64,000 bases of DNA from Palaemon carinicauda (taxonomy: Eukaryota; Arthropoda; Malacostraca; Decapoda; Palaemonidae): positions 3,992,871-4,056,870 of the forward strand of contig NC_090735.1 in NCBI RefSeq assembly GCF_036898095.1. Direction: 5' to 3'. The position numbers and the translations under genes are program-made. The notes beneath the pieces are model-generated. The model saw only the letters and a program-made list of their open reading frames with translations, searched no databases and had not been told where the DNA came from. Below, piece by piece: positions 22,851 through 33,875 of the stretch. Positions within the stretch are counted from its first letter, which is position 1, and each line of letters begins with the position of its first letter.

Positions 22851-25520
22851 TGTTCGTGCCAGTTGTTCGCCTAGTCTGGGACCTCTTACAAGCTCCCAAG
22901 CAGGGGAGAAGTAACGTCGAAGGACTTATGGGTTCATCAGGCCTTGATCGACGAACAGACGTTTCCCTCCGTGGTTTCGGGTGTAACCAACTCACGTAGC
23001 CGACGTGATCACCCCACCCACACAAAGACGAGAGAGCCCTTTTATTCCTCGTCTGCGGAAGAGGTTTCTCGCAGAAACCATGGACCAAATCTTGCAGCTT
23101 TTAAGTGCAAGTCGGTCCCTTCCGCGCAAGTTCAACTCCTAGGTGGTGCCATTAGCACTGGGTCAGTTCGGACTTGCTGCAGTACGACAACTGCACACCT
23201 CCCAGAGAGGCAAGGTGGTATCGCAACAGGCAGTAATTCCGTCTGTTGCCGCACCAGCTGTTTTAGACCCTCAGTCTCAACGGACAGTAGCTCCGTTTGT
23301 TGTTGTCTTTCTTAAACTCTAGTGGTCTATGCTGCAGACAATGCAGTCTCAGCTTGCGGTGTTGATGCAGGAGTTTCAGGCAGAGAAGGTTAGCACACCT
23401 CCTCCTGCGAGCGCTCCTCCACCTCTGCGCAGTCCACCCTGCCAGACGTATGATGTTGAGGCTCCTCCTGCCTCCATGCGTGAGCTGCCGCATTGGGAGT
23501 TGCCAGGTACCAGCGCTATGCAGCAACCTCCACTTTCCTTGAGGCAGGAGCCTCATGCTATGCGGCAACCGCCTCAACTCTTGAGGCAAGAGCCTCAACT
23601 CTTGAGGCAAGAACCTCAACTCTTGAGGCAAGAGCCTCAACTCTTGAGGCAAGAACCTCAACTCTTGAGGCAAGAACCTCAACTCTTGAGGCAAGAACCT
23701 CAACTCTTGAGGCAAGAGCCTCAACTCTTGAGGCAAGAGCCTCAACTCTTGAGGCAAGAGCCTCAACTCTTGAGGCAAGAACCTCAACTCTTGAGGCAAG
23801 AGCCTCAACTCTTGAGGCAAGAGCCTCAACTCTTGAGGCAAGAGCCTCAACTCTTGAGGCAAGAGCCTCAACTCTTGAGGCAAGAGCCTCAACTCTTGAG
23901 GCAAGAGCCTCAACTCTTGAGGCAAGAGCCTCAACTCTTGAGGCAAGAGCCTCAACTCTTGAGGCAAGAGCCTCAACTCTTGAGGCAAGAACCTCAACTC
24001 TTGAGGCAAGAGCCTCAACTCTTGAGGCAAGAGCCTCAACTCTTGAGGCAAGAGCCTCAACTCTTGAGGCAAGAACCTCAACTCTTGAGGCAAGAGCCTC
24101 TCTCTGCGCAGCCACCTCCTCAACCCTTGAGGCAGGAACCTCATGCTATGAGGCAGCCGCCTCAACGCATGCAGCAACCGCATTCTTCACAGCATGAGCC
24201 TCTCTCTGCGCAGCTACCTCCTCAACCCTTGAGGCAGACGCAACTCTTGAGGCAGGAACCTCACAGGAGCCTCATGCTATGCGGCATCCTCCTCAAACCA
24301 TGAGGCAGGAGCCTCATGCTATGCGGCATCCTCCTCAACCCATGAGGCAGGAGCCTCATGCTATGCGGCAACCTCCTCTACCCATGAGGCAGGAGCCTCA
24401 TGCTATGCGGCAACCTCCTCTACCCATGAGGCAGCCTCATGCTATGCGGCATCCTCCTCAACCCATGAGGCAGGAGCCTCATGCTATGCGGCATCCTCCT
24501 CAACCCATGAGGCAGGAGTCTCATGCTATGAGGAGCCTCATGCTATGCGGCATCCTCCTCAAACCATGAGGCAGGAGCCTCATGCTATGCGGCAACCGCC
24601 TCAACCCATGAGGCAGGAGCCTCATACTATGCGGCATCCTCCTCAACGCATGCGGCATGAGACTCATCCCTTGCAGCATGAGCCTCATCCCATGCAGCAT
24701 GAGCCTCATCCCATGCAGCATGAGCCTCATCCCATGCAGCATGATCCTCATACCATGCAGCATGAGCCTCATCCCATGCAGCATGAGCCTCATCCCATGC
24801 AGCATGAGCCTCATCCCATGCAGCATAAGCCGCACGCCATGCAACATGCTCTGCTTACCTTACAGCATGCTCTACATACAGCATGCTCTGCATACCTTAC
24901 CGCATGCTCCTCAGTCACACATCTTTGGTTGTTGCCAACTCACTAGACTGTCAAGCAGTTTCATAACGTTGCCTTCTAGTCTGCTGCTTTTGCACCAGTG
25001 AAACCCTCACTGAGAGAACTTAGCTTTTCTCGGATATGGTTCCTGTAGATGAGAAAGTGCTATTCTCCCTCCTTCTGATATTCCCTTGAGGACTCTGTCA
25101 TTTGGAGAGGAGCCTTTAGCTGCTTAGCCTCCTATGGACTTTTATTTAAGCATAACATGCTTCCAGGGAGGGTAATGGTTCCACTTCAGTCACTAACCCC
25201 GTCTGTTACCACACCTGCTCCCATAGACCTTGAGCTTTGTTGCAAGACATGCAGTCCAAGCTTAGTCCTTGTTAGAGGATTTTTTGTTTACGGAGTCAGT
25301 GTGTCACTGGGAAGACGTTCAACAACCAGCAGAAGTGACTTGTTGTGACGCAGTGCGGCAACCTCAGCAACCCGATAAGGAGTTGTCTGTACGACCCAGA
25401 CAGTCTAGACAGCTTCGGGTTGTCGCTGTACTTCCTCGCTTCCCCATGGTTGACAGTTCACAGACTGTGCAGCAGTACCATGATCTTGTGTCCGGCTCCG
25501 TCAGACGACTAGCTTTTAAG
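22851..25520 (+). pseudogene. Broken Gag region of B with a 324-codon repeat frame
   Basis: The layout matches the Gag region of A. The frame 23329-24303 starts MLQTMQSQLAVLMQ, colinear with the Gag of C. It then consists mainly of Leu-Arg-Gln-Glu-Pro-Gln-Leu heptapeptides and a Met-Arg-Gln-Glu-Pro-His type. It could yield a 324-residue Pro/Gln/Glu/Arg repeat protein if translated. Whether that happens is unknown. The second copy of the Gag segment starts near 25157 and joins RT thumb sequence near 25525, as in A. Confidence 0.7.
23540..24850 (+). repeat. Phased hairpin tandem array in B gag
   Basis: About 25 contiguous copies of the 21-bp unit TTGAGGC-AAGA-GCCTCAA-CTC occupy about 23575-24100. 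The loop alternates between AAGA and the variant AAGAA in which the second arm starts ACCTC. They are followed by 42-bp units (24110-24640) and a 21-bp ATGAGCCTCAT sub-array (24640-24835). Stems are preserved in nearly every unit. The run is contiguous where A is interrupted, which shows recent expansion or contraction. Confidence 0.9.
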
Positions 25521-25524
25521 AGCT

Positions 25525-26450
25525 CCCACAAGTCGTCGGTGTCTGGAGATTCTCAGATGGACTATGGATCTGACCAAGGAACTGGGCCTCCTGGTCAATT
25601 TTGAGGAGTCCCAGCTCGTCCCATCCCAGACCATTGTCTACCTGGGTATGGATCTTCAGAGTCGAGCTTTTCGGGCTTTTCCGTCGGCCCCAAGGATCTA
25701 CTAAGCCCTAGATTGCATCCAGAGCATGCTGAGAAGGAACCGATGCTCAGTCAGGTAGTGGATGAGTCTAACAGGGACACTTTCATCGCTGGCCCTGTTC
25801 ATCGAGTTAGGGAGACGCCACCTCCGCCCCCTTCAGTATCATCTAGCGGCTCACTGGATAAAGGACATGACGCTAGAGACGATCTCAGTTCCTGTTTCCG
25901 AAGAGAGGAGGTCTACTCTCACGTGGTGAAAGAACAGCTTTCTTCTCAAGGAAGTCTACCTTTGGCTGTTCAGAAACCCGACCGCCGTCTCTTCTCTGAC
26001 GCATCAGACACGGGCTGGGGTGCGACTTTGGACGGACAGGAATGCTCGGGAACATGGAATCAGGAGCTAAGGACACTTCACATCTATTGCAAGGAGCTGC
26101 TGGCGGTTCATCTGGCCTTGATAAACTTCAAGTCCCTCCAGCTTAACAAGGTGGTGGAGGTGGACTCTGACAACACCACAGCCTTGGCTTACATCTCCAA
26201 GCAGGGAGGGACTCATTCGTGGAAGTTGTTCTAGATCGCAAGGGACCTCCTCATCTGGTTAAAAGATCGAAAGCTCACGCTGGTAACGAGGTTCATTCAG
26301 GGCGATATGAATGTCATGGCAGATCGCCTTAGCCGGAAGGGTCAGGTCATCCCCACAGAGTGGACCCTTCACAAGAATGTTTGCAGCAGACTTTGGGCCC
26401 TGTGGGGTCAGCCAACCATAGATCTGTTCGCTACCTCGATAACCTAGAGA
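25525..26450 (+). pseudogene. RT thumb and RNase H remnant of B
   Basis: The 173-codon frame 25713-26234 differs from its A counterpart by one residue (Asp for Gly in the DARD segment). It carries the RNase H motifs FSDASDTGWG, CKELLAVHLAL and DSDNTTALAY. It ends at the same TAG as A. The later A-specific stop is absent (Gln codon here). RT fingers and palm are missing. Confidence 0.8.
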
Positions 26451-26456
26451 CTCCCG

Positions 26457-27830
26457 TTGTATTGTTCTCCGATTCCAGACCCAGCAGCAGTTCACGTGGA
26501 TGCTTTTCTGCTGGATTGGTCCCATCTCGACCTGTATGCATTCCCGCCGTTCAAGATTGTCAACAGGGTACTTCAGAAGTTCGCCTCTCGCAAAGGGACA
26601 CGGCTGACGTTGGTTGGCTCCGCTCTGGTCCGCGAGAGAATGGTTCATAGAGGTACTGCAATGGCTGGTTGACATTCCCAGGACTCTTCCTCTAGGAGTG
26701 GACCTTCTACGTCTACCTCACGTAAAGAAGGTACATCCAAACCTCCACGCTCTTCGTCTGACTGCCTTCAGACTTTCGAAAGACTCTCAAGAGCTAGGGG
26801 CTTTTCGAAGGAGGCAGCCAGAGCGATTGCCAGAGCAAGGAGGACATCCACTCTCAGAGTCTATCAGTCTAAAGGGGAAGTCTTCCGAAGCTGGTACAAG
26901 GCCAATGCAGTTTCCTCATCCAGTACCACTGTAACCCAGATTGCTGACTTCCTGTTACATCTAAGGAACGTAAGATCCCTTTCAGCTCCTACGATTAAGG
27001 GTTACAGAAGTATGTTGGCAGCGGTTTTCCGCCACAGAGGCTTGGATCTTTCCACCAACAAAGATCTACAGGACCTCCTTAGGTCTTTTGAGACCTCAAA
27101 GGAACGTCGGTTGTCCACTCCAGGCTGGAATCTAGACGTGGTCCTAAGGTTCCTTATGTCATCAAGATTTGAACCTCTCCAATCAGCCTCTTTTAAGGAC
27201 CTCACATTAAAAACTCTTTTCCTCGTGTGCTTGACAACAGCTAAAAGAGTAAGTGAGATCCACGCCTTCAGAGGAACATAGTTTTCACATCTGAAACGGC
27301 TACATGTTCCTTGCAGCTCGGTTTTTTGCTAAAACGAGCTTCCTTCACGTCCTTGGCCTAAGTCGTTCGAGATCCCAAGCCTATCCAACTTGGTGGGGGA
27401 CGAACTGGAGAGAGTACTTTGCCCAGTTAGAGCTCTTAGGTACTATCTAAAAAGGTCATAACCTTTACGAGGACAATCAGAAGCCTTATGGTGTGCTATC
27501 AAGAAGCCTTCTCTTCCAAGGTCTAAGAACTCAGTTTCTTACCTATTCAGGCTCCTGATTAGGGAAGCACATTCTCATCTGAAGGAAGAAGACCTTGCTT
27601 TGCTGAAGGTAAGGACTCATGAAGTGAGAGCTGTGGCTACTTCAGTGGCCCTCAAACAGAACCGTTCTCTGCAGAGTGTTATGGATGCAACCTATTGGAG
27701 AAGCAAGTCAGTGTTCGCATCATTCTATCTCAAAGATGTCCAGTCTCTTTACGAGAACTGCTACACCCTGGGACCATTCGTAGCAACGAATGCAGTAGTA
27801 GGCGGGGGCTCAGCCACTACATTCCCATAA
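26457..27830 (+). pseudogene. Fused MT-like / tyrosine recombinase of B (TGA, frameshift, TAA)
   Basis: The same MT-to-YR frame fusion as in A is seen (YAFPPFKIVN then MVHRGTAMAG). TGA 26670-26672 interrupts the YR N-terminus. The frame 27012-27281 carries the central YR and the catalytic Arg (AKRVSEIHAF), then a two-base deletion breaks the frame. The shared TAA lies at 27459-27461. The final part (27600-27830) keeps HEVRAVATS and SKSVFASFYLKD. The gene is inactive. Confidence 0.85.
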
Positions 27831-28214
27831 TCCCATAACCTTTTTAACCTTTCTCTTGAATACTTTTTATGGGTTGTACGGTCGGCTAAGAAGCCTTCCA
27901 CATCCTTGTTGATTTGGCGGGTGGTCAATTCTTTCTTGAGAAGCGCCGAGGTTAAAGGTTGTGATGAGGTCCTTTAGTATGGGTTGCAGCCCTTTATACT
28001 TCAGCACCTAAGAGTCGTTCAGCATCCTAAGAGGACCGCTACGCTCAGTAAGGAAGACGTACTTAATAAAGGCAGAGTAATGGTTCAAGTCGTCTTCCTT
28101 ACCAGGTACTTATTTATTTTGTTATTTTTGAATAACTAATAAAATAAAATACGGGATACTTAGCTTCTTTGTTAACATGTATGCTGGTCTCCACCCACCA
28201 CCCTGGGTGTGAAT
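27831..28214 (+). other. 3' untranslated region of B
   Basis: This matches 6904-7288 of A with few differences and has no open frame. Confidence 0.7.
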
Positions 28215-28547
28215 CAGCTACATGATTATCGGGTAAGATTAATATTGAAAAATGTTATTTTCATTAGTAAAATAAATTTTTGAATATACTTACCCGATAA
28301 TCATGATTTAATTGACCCACCCTTCCTCCCCCTAGAGAACCAGTGGACCGAGGAAAAAATTGAGGTGGTGTTGACAAGAAGTACTGGAGTACCTGACCAC
28401 AGATGGCGCTGTGGTGTTCACCCCCACCTGTATAGCGATCGCTGGCGTATCCCGACCGTAGATTTCTGTCGGCAACAGAGTTGACAGCTACATGATTATC
28501 GGGTAAGTATATTCAAAAATTTATTTTACTAATGAAAATAACATTTT
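28215..28547 (+). repeat. ICR (28215-28305) and right ITR (28349-28547) of B
   Basis: The ICR mirrors the left edge 21457-21497 and the right edge 28489-28547 in the same way as in A. The ICR-to-right-edge interval can fold into one long hairpin. Confidence 0.9.
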
Positions 28548-28818
28548 ACTTAATAAAGCGAGTTAAAGGCTTTTAAGTGCTTGTTAAAAGACTGTAGTAA
28601 TGGATTACTGTGCCAATGAATTTTGGTGGAATTTGATTACCAATAGATTAGCCTAGTGTTGGATTCCCAGTGTATGTTCCTACAAAAATACAAACTCTTT
28701 TCCTTTAAAAGGAGTATGGTTTCAGCTTTGCTGAAACTCAGTTGTTAAGATTTGTGTCCATAGTTACAGGTGTGTAGCTCTGGCCCCTCACCAGCACATC
28801 AAGAAGCCACTTTGACTA

Positions 28819-28853
28819 AAGCTGCTGGGTTGGACTGTACAACCCAGCAGCTT
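28819..28853. repeat. Perfect 14-bp stem inverted repeat
   Basis: AAGCTGCTGGGTTG (28819-28832) and CAACCCAGCAGCTT (28840-28853) flank a 7-nt loop. There is no T run after it. Its role is unknown. It lies in unannotated DNA between B and the repeats that follow. Confidence 0.6.
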
Positions 28854-29219
28854 GTACACACGTAAGCTCAGTAGCTCAGTCTCTCCCTATCTTGACTGTT
28901 CAGATTTTTATCTCTTCACAGAAAGAAAGTTTTTGTTTGATGGTGGACATGCAATTCTTCCTTGGGATTACTAGATATAAGTGCAGAACCTTCATAAGCA
29001 GGAGCCATCTGGATCCCCATTCTTTGTACTCCTCTAGCATGGGGCATGACTTTGCAGTCTTCCGCCTGCAAGTGTAAGGATTGACCATTAGTGCATTGGT
29101 TGATGTACAGCAAAAAGAAGAAAAAGAACTGAAACTGCTCGCCTCTTTGGTCATCCTCGAAATCGTGAAAATCCACTGGCGTTCTTCTACTTTTAGTACC
29201 TGAATTAGTTATTACAGTG

Positions 29220-29404
29220 GTAACGGGGTTGCCTAGCATTCGTGTGGCAGCAGATCGATCTTAGCCCGGGACTATGAGTTTAAGCTTTTTACTTGGGAGG
29301 TTACTGTTGTGGTGGGGCACCACAGTGGGAGTTTGGCCTTGCCCAGCGGACATTCTGGTGAGCATCTATTCTGATGAAACGAACTGAAACCAGACACCTT
29401 TTAC
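29220..29404 (+). repeat. Possible SINE-like dispersed repeat
   Basis: The segment from GGTTGCCTAGCATTCGTG to AACTGAAACCAGACACC resembles a short repeat I associate with crustacean genomes, with a CCCGGGACTATGAG core and a GGTGGGGCACCACAGTGG palindrome. Only one copy is seen in this window, so repetition cannot be shown here. Confidence 0.3.
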
Positions 29405-30015
29405 CTTACCTTTAGTATACCCACACATCTTAAGATACCTATTCACTGTGACCTGTGGTAGCAGCTCAGTAGGTTGTATAGCTTACAGAGCCCCTACGGG
29501 ACAAGAAGCATCTCGTCTTGGATAACAGTTGTGAAATTAGTCTAGGATCGGAAGTTGAGTGTCTGATCTGGCCCTTTTCCCTTCTTCCTTCCTCCCTCTG
29601 GGGGTGCAGCAGTCATTGTTATTTGCTGGATCAGACTTTGATGCTGATGACCTTCCATACTGAGCTGCTGTTCTATGCAAGTCAGTTATAAAAGTATCTC
29701 CCCCCTCCTTCTAATGGGGGGAGGATGGATAAAATGTAGGATACAGTATGTCTAATTACCCATACATTATGACATCATATCCTTTGAGGATATAGGTTCT
29801 TCCTCGACCATCTGTCAGCAGATAGAAACCTAGCCCAACCCATGAGAATCTTTTTAAGTGTTGGGAGGTGGTAGGAATAAACACTTCCACACCTCTATCA
29901 GGTACTATTGTATTTACATCCTGGGATTTCATATTAGCCAGTATGGTCATTAGAACCTTCTCCCTCCCAAGGACGTGAGTTTGTATTCATGCTGGAACAA
30001 ATAAATTTTAAAAGT
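29405..30015 (+). repeat. Old duplicated segment, copy 1
   Basis: This aligns in order with 30365-30905. Shared landmarks are TATACCCAC, a Pro/Gly-rich GGGGGGAGGATGG run, CATTATGA-CATATCCTT, GACCATCTGTC, and the closing GTTTGTATT motif followed by AACAAAT. Divergence is high. It encodes nothing recognisable. Confidence 0.65.
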
Positions 30016-30364
30016 AATTTTTGTTTCTACTAAATATAGGTGATATATTTTTGTGTTGGAATCATGTCCTGGGAAAACCTTCCTGCAACAGGCAATAAAG
30101 ATCTTCTCAGGGAGATATGAACATATGAAAAATACATCAGATGTTGCAATTCTTATACTTTCACAATATTATCCTATTCGGAGAATACTTTCACGTAATT
30201 CGTAGACTTTCTATTAGATTTGTCTACTAATACCATCCATAGAAGTGCTACTTTTGCTCTGTCCTAGTAACTCCTACTTAGATGCTGGACAGGTAATCAA
30301 TTTGCAGACAATATTGATGAAAGTGGCAATGGAGCAGCAGTTTAATTTATCTTTTTACGCTAAA

Positions 30365-30946
30365 TATCTGTGGGAGTATACCCACCAGTCTTAAACACAT
30401 TTTTACTTGGACCTGTAGTAGTTGTTCAGCAGTTTGAGAAGCGTACTGAGCTCCTAATGGAATAAGAAGCACCTTTTCTAATGTAACGGTTGTATTATTA
30501 GACCAGGATAAGAGTTTGGTGTATGCAAGCTTTCACACCGAGCTGTGTTCTATATATAAGGTTATAGAATTCTCTCTACCTATCCTTATGTGGGGGGAGG
30601 ATGGTTTGTGTGCAGAACCCATCACTTTATATAGGCCCTACATTATGAAAGCATATCCTTACAAGTGTTGGTTTTTCTCTGACCATCTGTCCATAGGCAG
30701 TACTGTAACCTAATCTAACCTTTGAGAATTTATTTTTCAAAAGTTAGAGGATAGTAGGAGTCATAACTTCGGCACTTCTTAAGGTCTTAGGCTCATAACA
30801 TCTCACGATGTTAAACCAGCCAATAGAGTTACAAGGGCGTCCTCCCTCCTAACAGTGAGTCTCTAATAAAAGGATTATGGTTTGTATTTATGTAGAAACA
30901 AATTACATATTTTAAAATTTGTATTTTTTCCCCAGTTATACAAACC
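30365..30946 (+). repeat. Old duplicated segment, copy 2, ending in a palindromic motif
   Basis: This is the partner of 29405-30015. It ends with a partial palindrome bounded by GGTTTGTAT (30879) and ATACAAACC (30938-30946). Similar GGTTTGTAT/GGAACAAAT strings occur at 8781-8803, 28674-28696 (inverted) and 29979-30000. Confidence 0.6.
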
Positions 30947-31066
30947 TGAGTTTCACGTTTCACTTCAATACTCAACCACCTTACATGCCCTAGGGGAAGG
31001 TCGATTAGCTTCTCAGTGTCCTATTGATGGGGCAGTGCTTTCATGCAACCTGCCAATAACTACTGA

Positions 31067-31239
31067 TTTTTAAATATTTAACTTAGCCGGTGAATATATA
31101 GCTGCAACTCTGTTGCTCGACAGACAAAAACTGTACAAAAAAAACTCGCCAGCGATCGCTATACAGGTTGCGGGTGTGCCCATCAGCGCCATCTGTCGGC
31201 CAGATACCAAGCTCTATGTAAACAGACTCAATTTTCTCT
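31067..31239 (+). repeat. Left ITR of C
   Basis: This is inverted relative to 37371-37569 through GTTGCTCGACAGACAAAAAC, GATCGCTATACAGGTTGCGG and GTCGGCCAGATACCAAGC. The outer edge TTTTTAAATATTTAACTTAG is mirrored in the first half of the ICR. Confidence 0.9.
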
Positions 31240-31444
31240 CTGTCGACGTGTCGACAAGACGTACTTTACTCGCTGTTGCTAACTGGAGTTTTTCACATCA
31301 TCTTTGGTGAAGTATTATATTCTGATTTGAGCTTTCGCTGTGCAGGGTTTTTCTTCAAATAAATCCTTGAACTCTTTTTTGTATCGGATTCATTGTTGAT
31401 GACTTAGATCGTTTTTTTTGGAATTTTCCCTTGACCAATTCAAA

Positions 31445-33337
31445 ATGGCTGACCCTTCACAAGTTCCCAAGTTTAGAAAATGCAATGCTAGGGACTGTTC
31501 TAGGCGTCTTCCGAAGGCTTCTATCGACCCTCACACTGTTTGTTCCAATTGTAGGGGTAAAACCTGTCAATTGGAAGATCGGTGTGAGGAGTGCGTGGGC
31601 CTTTCGGAATTCGATTTTATCGAATTTGAAAAGTACACACGCAGGCTAGAGAGAGATAGAATTAGGAGAAGTTCTTCTAGGTCTATTGATGTTTCCTCTC
31701 CTCATGCCCCACAACCTATTCCTTCCCCTGTAGTGGTTGTTCCTAACCCCCCTCCTAGCACTCAGGAACCATCGATGGCTGACATGATGCGTGCCATCCA
31801 TGCATTGGGGGAGAGAGTCGAGTCCCTTGCAAGTGACCGCAATCAACTCATGGCGGATGTTAAGGAGCTTAAGTGCCAAAGTGCAGTGGGAAGTGATAAA
31901 GTGCCAAGTGAAAGTGTTGTGAACAGTGTTGCGCTTGAGGGTTCGTCTGTTCGTGCCTGTCGTCCTCCTAGTCCGGGACCTCTTGCAAGCTCCCAAGTCC
32001 AGGGGAGAAGCAATGTCGCACGACGCATGGGTTCGAGAGGCTTTAATCAGCGAACAGACGTTCCCTCCATGGTATCAGGCGTATCTCCCCAAGATCGCCC
32101 CTACCTACGTAAGACGAGAGAGCCCATTTATACCTCGTCGTCTGAAGGTGTTTCTCGTAAGAAACTTTGGACCAAGGTCTCACGACCTTTAAAACGTAAA
32201 TCGGTCCCTTCAGGACAAGTCCAACATCCCGGTTGTAGCCACTGGGTCAGTTCGGACTCGTTGCCGTCATCTGATGACTGCTCACCGCCTAAGAGAGGCA
32301 AAGCGGCTCCGCTTCAGTCACTAACACCGTCTGTCGCCGCACCTGCTCCCGTAGACCCTAAATGGGCTTTGCTGCAAGACATGCAGTCCAAGCTTACGTC
32401 TTTGATGCAGGACTCTCATGCGGAGAAGGTTGCTACCGTACCTTCTAGCCAACAACCTTCCAAGCGATCGGTTGTGCGTCCTGTTGACGCTGAGGTAACC
32501 TTCTCGCGTCTACCAGTTGAGGTGGTTCCTCCACCGATGCGATCCAGTGTGGGTTGCCAGCCGCACGTTGACGTTAAGCGACGCACGGAGGTGGTTGTTG
32601 ACGTTCAGGACGTTCAACAACAATCAGAGGTGACTTGTTTTGACGCGGTGCGTCAACCTCCGCAACCCGGTGTGGTTTCCACTGCTCAACCCAGTCGGTC
32701 TAGACAGTCTCGGGTGGACGCTGTGCGTCCTCGCGCTCCCATGGTTGTTGACAGTTCACAGACTGTGCAGCAGTTCCATGACGTTGCGTCCGGCTCCGTC
32801 ACGCATGCACCAGTGCGACAGGACTCAGCGAACCAGACGTTGCCCACTCCGTTGCCGTTTCCTCATCAGTTTTCGGATGAGGAACTTTCTGATGATGATG
32901 TTGCTGAACAACAAGACGATCAACAATCAGAACTGGACGAGCCTAAGTCAACTCAACCATCTTTGGACTTTAGAAAAGTCTTGGCTATATTCAAAGAGTT
33001 GTTTCCTGACCAGTTTGTTTCTGTGGCTCCTCGTTCTCCGCCGTCAGAGTTTGTATTAGGCATGCCTTCTACCGCACCTGCCTTTACTAGACTCGTCCTC
33101 GCACGCTCGTCTAAGAGAGCTTTGCGGCTGATAGGAGACTGGTTAGAGTCCAAGAAGAGTTTAGGGAAGACTGCATTTGCCTTTCCCCCAGCTAAACTCT
33201 CTTCTAGATCGAGCGTCTGGTATGCCACGGGAGAAGTTCTCGGCTTGGGAGTTCCTGCCTCTGCCCAGGGCGACTTCTCAAGTCTTGTAGACTCTCCCCG
33301 CCGCCTTGCCATGAGACGCTCGAAGATTTGTTGGTAG
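31445..33337 (+). CDS. DIRS Gag-like protein of C (N-terminal 630 residues, premature TAG)
   Basis: The probable start is the ATG at 31445 (context CAAAATGG), giving MADPSQVP. The in-frame ATG at 31418 is also possible but less conserved. A and B retain MADPS at the equivalent place. Cysteines at residues 13, 18, 33, 36, 41, 47 and 50 form a probable zinc-binding cluster, then a helical stretch (EKYTRRLERDRIRR). A long Pro/Ser/Gln-rich middle contains the segment that is duplicated in A, B and E (PLQSLTPSV to SQTVQQFHD). The acidic ELSDDDVAEQQDD and a C-terminal domain with VPASAQGDF follow. TAG at 33335-33337 ends the frame after KICW. D reads on past this point, so this looks like a nonsense mutation. 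The presumed role is assembly of the retrotransposon particle, inferred from position. Confidence 0.75.
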   Translation: MADPSQVPKFRKCNARDCSRRLPKASIDPHTVCSNCRGKTCQLEDRCEECVGLSEFDFIEFEKYTRRLERDRIRRSSSRSIDVSSPHAPQPIPSPVVVVPNPPPSTQEPSMADMMRAIHALGERVESLASDRNQLMADVKELKCQSAVGSDKVPSESVVNSVALEGSSVRACRPPSPGPLASSQVQGRSNVARRMGSRGFNQRTDVPSMVSGVSPQDRPYLRKTREPIYTSSSEGVSRKKLWTKVSRPLKRKSVPSGQVQHPGCSHWVSSDSLPSSDDCSPPKRGKAAPLQSLTPSVAAPAPVDPKWALLQDMQSKLTSLMQDSHAEKVATVPSSQQPSKRSVVRPVDAEVTFSRLPVEVVPPPMRSSVGCQPHVDVKRRTEVVVDVQDVQQQSEVTCFDAVRQPPQPGVVSTAQPSRSRQSRVDAVRPRAPMVVDSSQTVQQFHDVASGSVTHAPVRQDSANQTLPTPLPFPHQFSDEELSDDDVAEQQDDQQSELDEPKSTQPSLDFRKVLAIFKELFPDQFVSVAPRSPPSEFVLGMPSTAPAFTRLVLARSSKRALRLIGDWLESKKSLGKTAFAFPPAKLSSRSSVWYATGEVLGLGVPASAQGDFSSLVDSPRRLAMRRSKICW

Positions 33338-33875
33338 TCATCGGACCTGGACCACCTTTTGAAAGGGATCTTTAGGGCTTTTGAAGTCTTTAACTTTTTA
33401 GACTGGTGCTTAGGAGCCCTGAGCAGGAAAATCTCTTAGACTGATAAAGATATTTCTTTGCTCATTATGTCCTGCATGGACAAGGCCGTCCGTGATGGGT
33501 CCAATGAGCTAGCTGCCTCATTCGCGTCCGGAGTCCTGAAAAAGCGAGTCTCTCTGCTCGTTCCTGTCTGCTGGAGTTACACCATGCCAGAGATCTGAGC
33601 TTCTCTTTGCTCCCCTTTCCAAGTGCCTGTTTCCAGAAGTCTTGATAAAGGAAATTGCTGCTTCGTTAGTGCAGAAGGACACTCACGATCTAGTTGCGTC
33701 CTCAGCTCGCAAAGCTCCCCCTTTGCCTTCATCTTCCGCTAGACCGAGGATAGACACTCCAGCGTCTCGTTTTATTCCGCCCTTTCGTGGCAGAGCCTCC
33801 AGCAGAGGAGGTGCTCGTGCCGAAGGGAAGCGAGGGAAGAGGAAAGGATCCAAGTCCTCTAAGGGCAGAGTCTGA
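33338..33875 (+). pseudogene. C-terminal Gag segment of C beyond the stop
   Basis: In the same frame after the TAG, reading continues with DLDHLLKGIFRAFEVF, a second TAG at 33437-33439, and then MSCMDKAVRDGSNELAASF, which D and E also preserve in part. A frame change between about 33545 and 33620 leads to an open stretch (about 33600-33875) with KEIAASLVQKDTHDL and a basic RGRASSRGGARAEGKRGKRK tail ending at 33875. The basic tail suits RNA binding. Together these show that the Gag of C was once longer. Confidence 0.65.

Larger units (their letters stand above)
21457..28547 (+). mobile_element. DIRS-like YR retrotransposon, copy B (defective sister of A)
   Basis: The organisation is the same as in A: left ITR 21457-21628, leader, broken gag with expanded hairpin array, RNase H remnant, MT/YR remnant, ICR 28215-28305 and right ITR 28349-28547. 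Edges lie at T runs (21457-21461 and 28544-28547). The flanks differ from those of A, so this is an independent insertion. It shares with A the RT deletion, the RNase H TAG, the MT-YR frame fusion and the YR TAA. Private changes are the longer array (about 25 contiguous 21-bp units), a TGA in the YR N-terminus and a small YR deletion. Confidence 0.9.

Noticed and set aside
23570..24100. CRISPR-like regular repeats
   Set aside because: There are no unique spacers. The units are contiguous with a 3-nt invariant spacer, inside a retrotransposon gag of a eukaryote.
23558..24115. Minus-strand ASRVEAL heptad frame resembling a coiled coil
   Set aside because: Same cause: the repeat unit read in another antisense frame. 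No start context and no homologue outside the array.
31845..32030. Antisense frames across C gag (also 31646-31996 and 32953-33312)
   Set aside because: They are shadows of the plus-strand Gag without independent support.
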